Source: an uncultured Cellvibrio sp. (GTDB lineage Bacteria > Pseudomonadota > Gammaproteobacteria > Pseudomonadales > Cellvibrionaceae). From it: a stretch of DNA of 10,439 nt. The notes beneath the pieces are model-generated. The model searched no databases and was not told the origin of the DNA. It saw only the letters and a list, made by a program, of their open reading frames with translations. The DNA is taken from the NCBI GenBank assembly GCA_946886255.1, contig CAMPIG010000133.1:1-10439 (forward strand). The letters run 5' to 3'. Within the stretch, counting starts at the first letter, position 1; every line of letters starts with the position of its first letter. Shown piece by piece: positions 7,128 to 10,439 of this stretch. A program made the translations under genes and the position numbers.

Positions 7128-7820
7128 ATGACATCAACCACAATAAAAATATTGCTGTTTTTTACCCTGCTGGCGGGCACAGGTTGCGCCAACCAGCCGC
7201 AACAATATCTATGGCGCATTGACTCTCTGGAACAGATTGCGGGCCTGCCGGTAATAGCGCAAGGTAATCCGCAATTGGTGGATTCCGGCTATGGCAAGGC
7301 CGTGATGTTTGATGGCGATGGTGATCGCTTGTTGGTGGATGATAATCCACTGGACGGCGCGAGCGAATTTACTGTGGAGATTATCTTTAAACCCAACGAC
7401 GCCTATCCCGAAAATCGTGAACCGCGTTTCTTTCATATTGAAGCACCGGAGAATCCCAACCGCCGCATTACCATTGAGTTGCGTTTGAATGATCAACACC
7501 AATGGTATCTGGACACTTATATTAAATCCGAGCTATCGCAATACACGCTGATCGATTCGAGTCTGGTTCATCCGATGGAGCAATGGGCTCACGCGGCGAT
7601 CACCTATAAGGATCGCCAATTCACGGCGTTTGTAAACGGAAAGAAAGAATTGTCGGCGGAGGTCGATTATCTGCCTATTGCCAAAACGGGCAAGACATCA
7701 ATCGGTGCGCGGATGAACGAAGTGCATTGGTTTAACGGAGCGATATTGGCGGCGCGGATTACTCATCAGGTGTTATCGCCGGAGCAATTCATGACGCTTG
7801 ACGATTTTTCTGCGGAGTAA
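7128..7820 (+). CDS. Lipoprotein with LamG/concanavalin A-like domain
   Basis: Predicted outer-membrane lipoprotein of 230 residues. The signal peptide MTSTTIKILLFFTLLAGTGC ends at Cys20, an acceptable if not classic lipobox, with Ala at +2. The rest reads as one laminin-G-like jelly-roll domain of the LamG_3 type: GKAVMFDGDGDRLLVDDNPLD (about 56-76), SEFTVEIIFKPND, then EQWAHAAITYKDRQFTAFVNGKKE (151-174), SIGARMNEVHWFNGAILAARI and the closing VLSPEQFMTL. Such domains commonly bind glycans or other ligands; no catalytic motif is visible. The ATG at 7128 follows an AGAGAG-rich ribosome-binding site. An in-frame ATG at 7044 would overlap the pump gene and put a very basic stretch before the signal peptide. 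It starts 61 bases after the RND pump with no terminator between, so it probably shares that operon. A role in or near efflux is unproven. Confidence 0.82.
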   Translation: MTSTTIKILLFFTLLAGTGCANQPQQYLWRIDSLEQIAGLPVIAQGNPQLVDSGYGKAVMFDGDGDRLLVDDNPLDGASEFTVEIIFKPNDAYPENREPRFFHIEAPENPNRRITIELRLNDQHQWYLDTYIKSELSQYTLIDSSLVHPMEQWAHAAITYKDRQFTAFVNGKKELSAEVDYLPIAKTGKTSIGARMNEVHWFNGAILAARITHQVLSPEQFMTLDDFSAE

Positions 7821-7836
7821 TTGTTGAGTTGAAAGG

Positions 7837-7869
7837 AAACAGGTTCATCTTGCACTGATGAACCTGTTT
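7837..7869. terminator. Bidirectional terminator between the efflux operon and proS
   Basis: Perfect 13-pair stem (7837-7849 with 7857-7869) and a 7-base loop, placed between two convergent genes: 16 bases after the LamG lipoprotein stop and 10 bases beyond the proS stop on the other strand. The stem itself ends in TTT on either strand, but the following T-richness is modest (TATAAA on plus, CCTTTC on minus), so strength is uncertain. Confidence 0.75.
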
Positions 7870-7879
7870 ATAAACATCG

Positions 7880-9610
7880 TTAATCCTGCTTAATTTTATT
7901 CGTCAGGAAACTCACAATCTCACCGGCGGGTATTTCCTGTTTATCCGCATCGCGACGACCTTTGTATTCGAGGGCGCCACTCTCCAGACCGCGATCTCCC
8001 ACCACGATACGATGCGGAATACCCATTAATTCGGTATTGGCCAGCATCACACCCAGGCGCGCTTTTTCATCATCCATAAACAAAACCTCAATGCCGGCAG
8101 CCTGTAATTCTGTATACAGTGCTTCGCATTTTTGCGCGACAGCCGGTGACTTGCTGATGTTGATTGGAATCAGAGCGACATGGAAGGGTGCGATAGCATC
8201 GGGCCAGATAATGCCATTTTCATCAAAATTTTGTTCAATAGCCGCGGCGACGACACGCGTCACACCGATACCGTAACAACCCATGATCATGGTTTGTTCT
8301 TTACCGTTTTCATCCAGCACGCGCGCTTTGAGCGCTTCAGAATATTTGGTGCCGAGTTGGAAGATATGGCCCACTTCAATACCACGTTTGATATCCAGCG
8401 TACCCTTGCCATCCGGGCTGGTATCGCCGGCCACTACATTGCGAATGTCCGCTACCATCGGAACGTGAAGATCGCGCTCCCAGTTCACGCCGGTTAAATG
8501 GAAACCATCTTTATTGGCACCGCATACGAAATCAGCCAGATGCGCGGCGGCGTGGTCCACAATGACTGGAATCTGCAAACCGACGGGGCCGATAGAGCCC
8601 AAACCGACACCCAGCTCCGCTTTGATACGCGCTTCCGGCGCAAAGGTGAGCGGTGCAGCGATGCCGGTTAATTTTTCAGCCTTGATATCGTTGAGTTCAT
8701 GATCACCGCGCAATACCAGCGCGACCAAGGGTTGCTCTTTACCGGCTTCTGCTTCGCCCAACACGATAAGGGTTTTGACAACCTGTGACGGAGAGACTTT
8801 GAGGAAAGCGCTGACTTCATCGATAGTATGTTGTTGAGGTGTAGCGACTTCATGCAATAACTGGCTGGGTGCTGGCCGTGCAGATGCCGGTGGCAACGCC
8901 TCGGCTTTTTCAATATTCGCGGCGTAATCGCTGTCGCTACTAAACGCAATCGCATCTTCACCACTGGCGGCGAGTACGTGGAATTCGTGAGAGAAAGCGC
9001 CACCAATCGAACCGGTATCGGCGAGTACTGGCCGAAACTGTAATCCGATGCGGCTGAATATATTGCAATAAGTGCGATGCATCACATCGTAAGTATTTTG
9101 CAAGGATTCCTGGGTCGCATGGAAAGAGTAGGCGTCCTTCATAATAAATTCACGCGAACGCATCACACCGAAACGGGGCCGGATTTCATCGCGGAACTTG
9201 GTCTGTATCTGATAAAAATTCGCCGGTAACTGCTTATAGCTGTTCAACTCATTGCGAATCAAATCGGTGATGACTTCTTCGTGCGTTGGACCGAGGCAAA
9301 AGGCGCGGTCGTGGCGATCATTGATGCGTAGCAACTCAGGGCCATATTGCTCCCAACGGCCTGATTCAACCCACAGCTCACTGGGCTGAACCACCGGCAT
9401 CAGCACCTCTTGCGCGCCGGATTTATCCATCTCTTCGCGAATGATGCGCTCTACCTTGCGCAGCACGCGCAAGCCCAACGGCAACCAGGTGTAGAGTCCT
9501 GACGCGAGTTTACGAATCATGCCTGCGCGCAGCATCAATTGATGGCTGATCACTTCTGCATCGGCGGGCGTTTCTTTGAGCGTGGCAATTAAAAAACGGG
9601 TAGCGCGCAT
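7880..9610 (-). CDS. proS: Prolyl-tRNA synthetase (bacterial type with editing domain)
   Basis: Cytoplasmic class II enzyme that attaches proline to tRNA-Pro and hydrolyses mischarged Ala-tRNA-Pro. The 576-residue product matches E. coli ProS (572) from start to end. Visible parts: PTHEE at 108-112, motif 2 region [21 protein letters not shown] at about 139-159, the INS editing insertion at about 224-407 with its functional Lys at K279 (VVKT), RGDHELN at 301-307, GSIGP at 338-342, motif 3 [17 protein letters not shown] at 444-460, and the anticodon-binding domain from about 474. In that last domain the usual DDRxERPG reads DDEKARLG (513-520), a mild variation. The start [20 protein letters not shown] aligns with E. 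coli [21 protein letters not shown] weak AAGAAG ribosome-binding site lies eight bases before it (9624-9619 on the minus strand). It is convergent with the efflux operon and divergent from the HIT gene. Confidence 0.98.
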   Translation of the reverse strand: MRATRFLIATLKETPADAEVISHQLMLRAGMIRKLASGLYTWLPLGLRVLRKVERIIREEMDKSGAQEVLMPVVQPSELWVESGRWEQYGPELLRINDRHDRAFCLGPTHEEVITDLIRNELNSYKQLPANFYQIQTKFRDEIRPRFGVMRSREFIMKDAYSFHATQESLQNTYDVMHRTYCNIFSRIGLQFRPVLADTGSIGGAFSHEFHVLAASGEDAIAFSSDSDYAANIEKAEALPPASARPAPSQLLHEVATPQQHTIDEVSAFLKVSPSQVVKTLIVLGEAEAGKEQPLVALVLRGDHELNDIKAEKLTGIAAPLTFAPEARIKAELGVGLGSIGPVGLQIPVIVDHAAAHLADFVCGANKDGFHLTGVNWERDLHVPMVADIRNVVAGDTSPDGKGTLDIKRGIEVGHIFQLGTKYSEALKARVLDENGKEQTMIMGCYGIGVTRVVAAAIEQNFDENGIIWPDAIAPFHVALIPINISKSPAVAQKCEALYTELQAAGIEVLFMDDEKARLGVMLANTELMGIPHRIVVGDRGLESGALEYKGRRDADKQEIPAGEIVSFLTNKIKQD

Positions 9611-9633
9611 AAACGTGGCTTCTTATTTCAATG

Positions 9634-9641
9634 ACTATACT
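9634..9641. promoter_or_regulatory. Overlapping divergent -10 elements (proS and plus-strand transcript)
   Basis: ACTATACT reads as TATAGT on the minus strand (9639-9634) and TATACT on the plus strand (9636-9641), each matching the -10 consensus at five of six positions. The minus-strand box would start transcription about 17 bases before proS. Neither strand shows a recognisable -35 box at the right distance, so this is tentative. Confidence 0.35.
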
Positions 9642-9650
9642 GGGAGGTGA

Positions 9651-9857
9651 ATGTTGGACCCCGACGCGCAACGAACCTGGCACACAGATACCTGTCTATG
9701 CCATAGGGCGGCTGCTCAATTCATCGTGACACTCGGGATCAAAGGCGCTTATTCTACGGTGCTTGATGCGCGCGGTACAGAAGGCATCTTCACAGATTCG
9801 TCGATTTATGTGGCGGCAGGATTCCGGATTTTGCTAAAAGGTAATTGCTATGTTTGA
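9651..9857 (+). CDS. Doubtful small ORF ahead of the HIT gene
   Basis: A 68-codon frame I do not recognise. In favour: a very strong ribosome-binding sequence GGGAGGTGA immediately before the ATG, a -10-like TATACT at 9636, and an 8-base overlap with the HIT gene start, typical of coupled genes. Against: the gap from GGAGG to the ATG is only three bases (a TTG at 9654 would be better placed), the amino-acid composition gives no domain, signal peptide or membrane segment, and it fills an otherwise ordinary divergent promoter region. It may be a leader ORF controlling the HIT gene, or chance. Confidence 0.22.
   Translation: MLDPDAQRTWHTDTCLCHRAAAQFIVTLGIKGAYSTVLDARGTEGIFTDSSIYVAAGFRILLKGNCYV
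9726..9755 (+). promoter_or_regulatory. Possible sigma70 promoter of the HIT gene
   Basis: GTGACA (9726-9731, five of six matches to the -35 consensus) and TATTCT (9750-9755, four of six to the -10) are 18 bases apart. Transcription would begin near 9762, about 90 bases before the HIT gene start. Confidence 0.3.
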
Positions 9858-10284
9858 ACTTCACCCCCGACTCGCTCAGGATTCCGTCATCATCGGACGT
9901 TTTACGTTATCTCTGTTATTGCTGAGCAAAGACGCCAACTATCCCTGGTGCATCCTCGTCCCCGAACGGGAGGATGTCTACGAAATCCACCACCTGAGCG
10001 AAGAAGACCAATTACAACTGATACGCGAATCCTGCCGCTTGTCAGAAGTCATGACCAGTCTCTTCGACGCACACAAGATGAACGTAGCGGCCTTGGGCAA
10101 CGTAGTGCGCCAACTGCATATTCACCACATCGCCCGCTTCTCCGACGACCCAGCCTGGCCGCAGCCGATCTGGGGCAAGGTCAATATGCTGGATTACACG
10201 CCCGAACAACTGCAAGATCGCATTAAACGTTTACAAAATGCGTTAGTGGGCGAAGGCTTTGAGATTATCCGGCCATCCATGTGA
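9850..10284 (+). CDS. HIT (histidine triad) family hydrolase/transferase
   Basis: Small cytoplasmic nucleotide-binding protein of 144 residues. HIT enzymes hydrolyse or transfer nucleoside monophosphates from dinucleoside polyphosphates or nucleotide conjugates. The N-terminal half has the conserved YPWCILVPER strand (31-40) and a long helix at about 50-73; VAALGNVVRQLHIHHIAR (79-96) contains the HIT motif. The motif reads Q88-L-H90-I-H92-H93-I: the first His of the H-x-H-x-H triad is Gln, while H90, equivalent to the nucleophilic middle His, and H92 are kept. I recall the same QLHxH form in many proteobacterial HIT proteins, so activity is plausible. The WPQPIWG segment follows at 103-109. 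The AAAAGG ribosome-binding site at 9836-9841 supports this start. It is divergent from proS. The true substrate is unknown. Confidence 0.9.
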   Translation: MFELHPRLAQDSVIIGRFTLSLLLLSKDANYPWCILVPEREDVYEIHHLSEEDQLQLIRESCRLSEVMTSLFDAHKMNVAALGNVVRQLHIHHIARFSDDPAWPQPIWGKVNMLDYTPEQLQDRIKRLQNALVGEGFEIIRPSM

Positions 10285-10439
10285 TCCAGCCGAGCGGTTG
10301 GCACAATATGAGTTTGGCGTTAGGGCCTTGGTTTCGAAACCCTCAATTCAGGGAGGAATTGAGGGAGCTACATGGACGATACATTCGCCACTTCCCTGTG
10401 GCTCAGCATACGGGCAGCTTCGCTGTGCAAATTGGCGTT
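10285..10439. repeat. Palindrome-rich tail, probable start of a dispersed intergenic repeat
   Basis: No gene is supported in these 155 bases. There is a perfect 12-base palindrome GGTTTCGAAACC (10330-10341), then a perfect 10-pair stem CCCTCAATTC/GAATTGAGGG (10340-10349 with 10356-10365, 6-base loop), an inverted pair CAGGGA/TCCCTG (10349-10354 and 10393-10398), a small stem CAGC-TTC-GCTG (10415-10425), and TTGGCGTT at both 10314-10321 and the last 8 bases. The layout and the GGGAGG...GGAGCTACATGGACG wording resemble non-coding repeats I have seen between genes in marine gammaproteobacteria. The window ends inside it. Confidence 0.45.
10340..10365 (+). terminator. Stem-loop downstream of the HIT gene
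   Basis: Perfect 10-base arms with a 6-base loop, 55 bases after the HIT stop. There is no T-run after it, so it is a poor intrinsic terminator and more likely part of the repeat described for the right edge; it might still end or protect the HIT transcript. Confidence 0.3.

Noticed and set aside
7863..7874. CCTGTTTATAAAC as a possible LexA box
   Set aside because: There is no CTG-N10-CAG arrangement; it is the arm of the convergent-gene hairpin. The recA-lipoprotein gap was also read for a LexA box and none was found.
8180..8497. 105-codon plus-strand frame inside proS
   Set aside because: Antisense shadow of a highly conserved coding region; no recognisable protein features.
9948..10226. 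92-codon plus-strand frame within the HIT gene
   Set aside because: Arg/Pro-rich out-of-frame shadow of the HIT coding sequence.
10320..10345. GGTTTCGAAACC resembling a tRNA T-loop
   Set aside because: No acceptor, D or anticodon arm can be built around it; it is simply a perfect palindrome.
10372..10439. ATG frame open to the window end after a GAGGGAG sequence
   Set aside because: It sits in a palindrome-rich repeat-like stretch and is only 22 codons long here; coding cannot be supported without the sequence beyond the edge.

Overview
This looks like a piece of chromosome from a Gram-negative gammaproteobacterium. The RecA and prolyl-tRNA synthetase read almost residue for residue like Pseudomonas and E. 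coli forms. Two lipoproteins with lipoboxes and a periplasmic/inner-membrane RND pump imply a double membrane. Base composition is moderate, at roughly half G+C by eye. I would lean towards the Cellvibrionaceae or relatives, but that is a judgement from memory of protein style and was not tested.

Layout. 16-1059 is recA (+), followed by a hairpin and a 400-base gap. 1460-2035 is a DUF4136-type lipoprotein (+) with its own textbook terminator at 2056-2080. 2107-2559 is recX (+). 2560-2843 is a non-coding regulatory stretch with helically phased GTTA/GTAA repeats. 2844-3926 and 3938-7066 are the membrane fusion protein and inner-membrane pump of an RND (HAE-1) efflux system. 7128-7820 is a LamG/concanavalin-like lipoprotein that probably belongs to the same transcript. 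A perfect hairpin at 7837-7869 separates these plus-strand genes from the convergent proS (9610-7880, minus strand). 9611-9849 is a short divergent intergenic region with a doubtful small ORF. 9850-10284 is a HIT-family nucleotide hydrolase/transferase (+). The last 155 bases are non-coding and rich in palindromes, and look like the beginning of a dispersed intergenic repeat.

How it fits together. RecA and its modulator RecX are the familiar SOS/recombination pair, but here a cell-envelope lipoprotein gene and a strong terminator sit between them, so recX is not simply co-expressed with recA. The efflux block has an adaptor and a pump with all proton-relay residues, but no outer-membrane channel gene, so it presumably uses a TolC-like protein encoded elsewhere. 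Its upstream region carries repeats resembling the binding sites of OmpR-family response regulators, most closely CpxR, which suggests envelope-stress control. proS and the HIT gene are housekeeping or accessory genes transcribed divergently.

I found no CRISPR array, tRNA, rRNA, insertion sequence or phage gene. Most of the window is ordinary core genome. The parts worth a second look are the recA-recX arrangement, the phased repeats ahead of the pump, and the repeat at the right edge.
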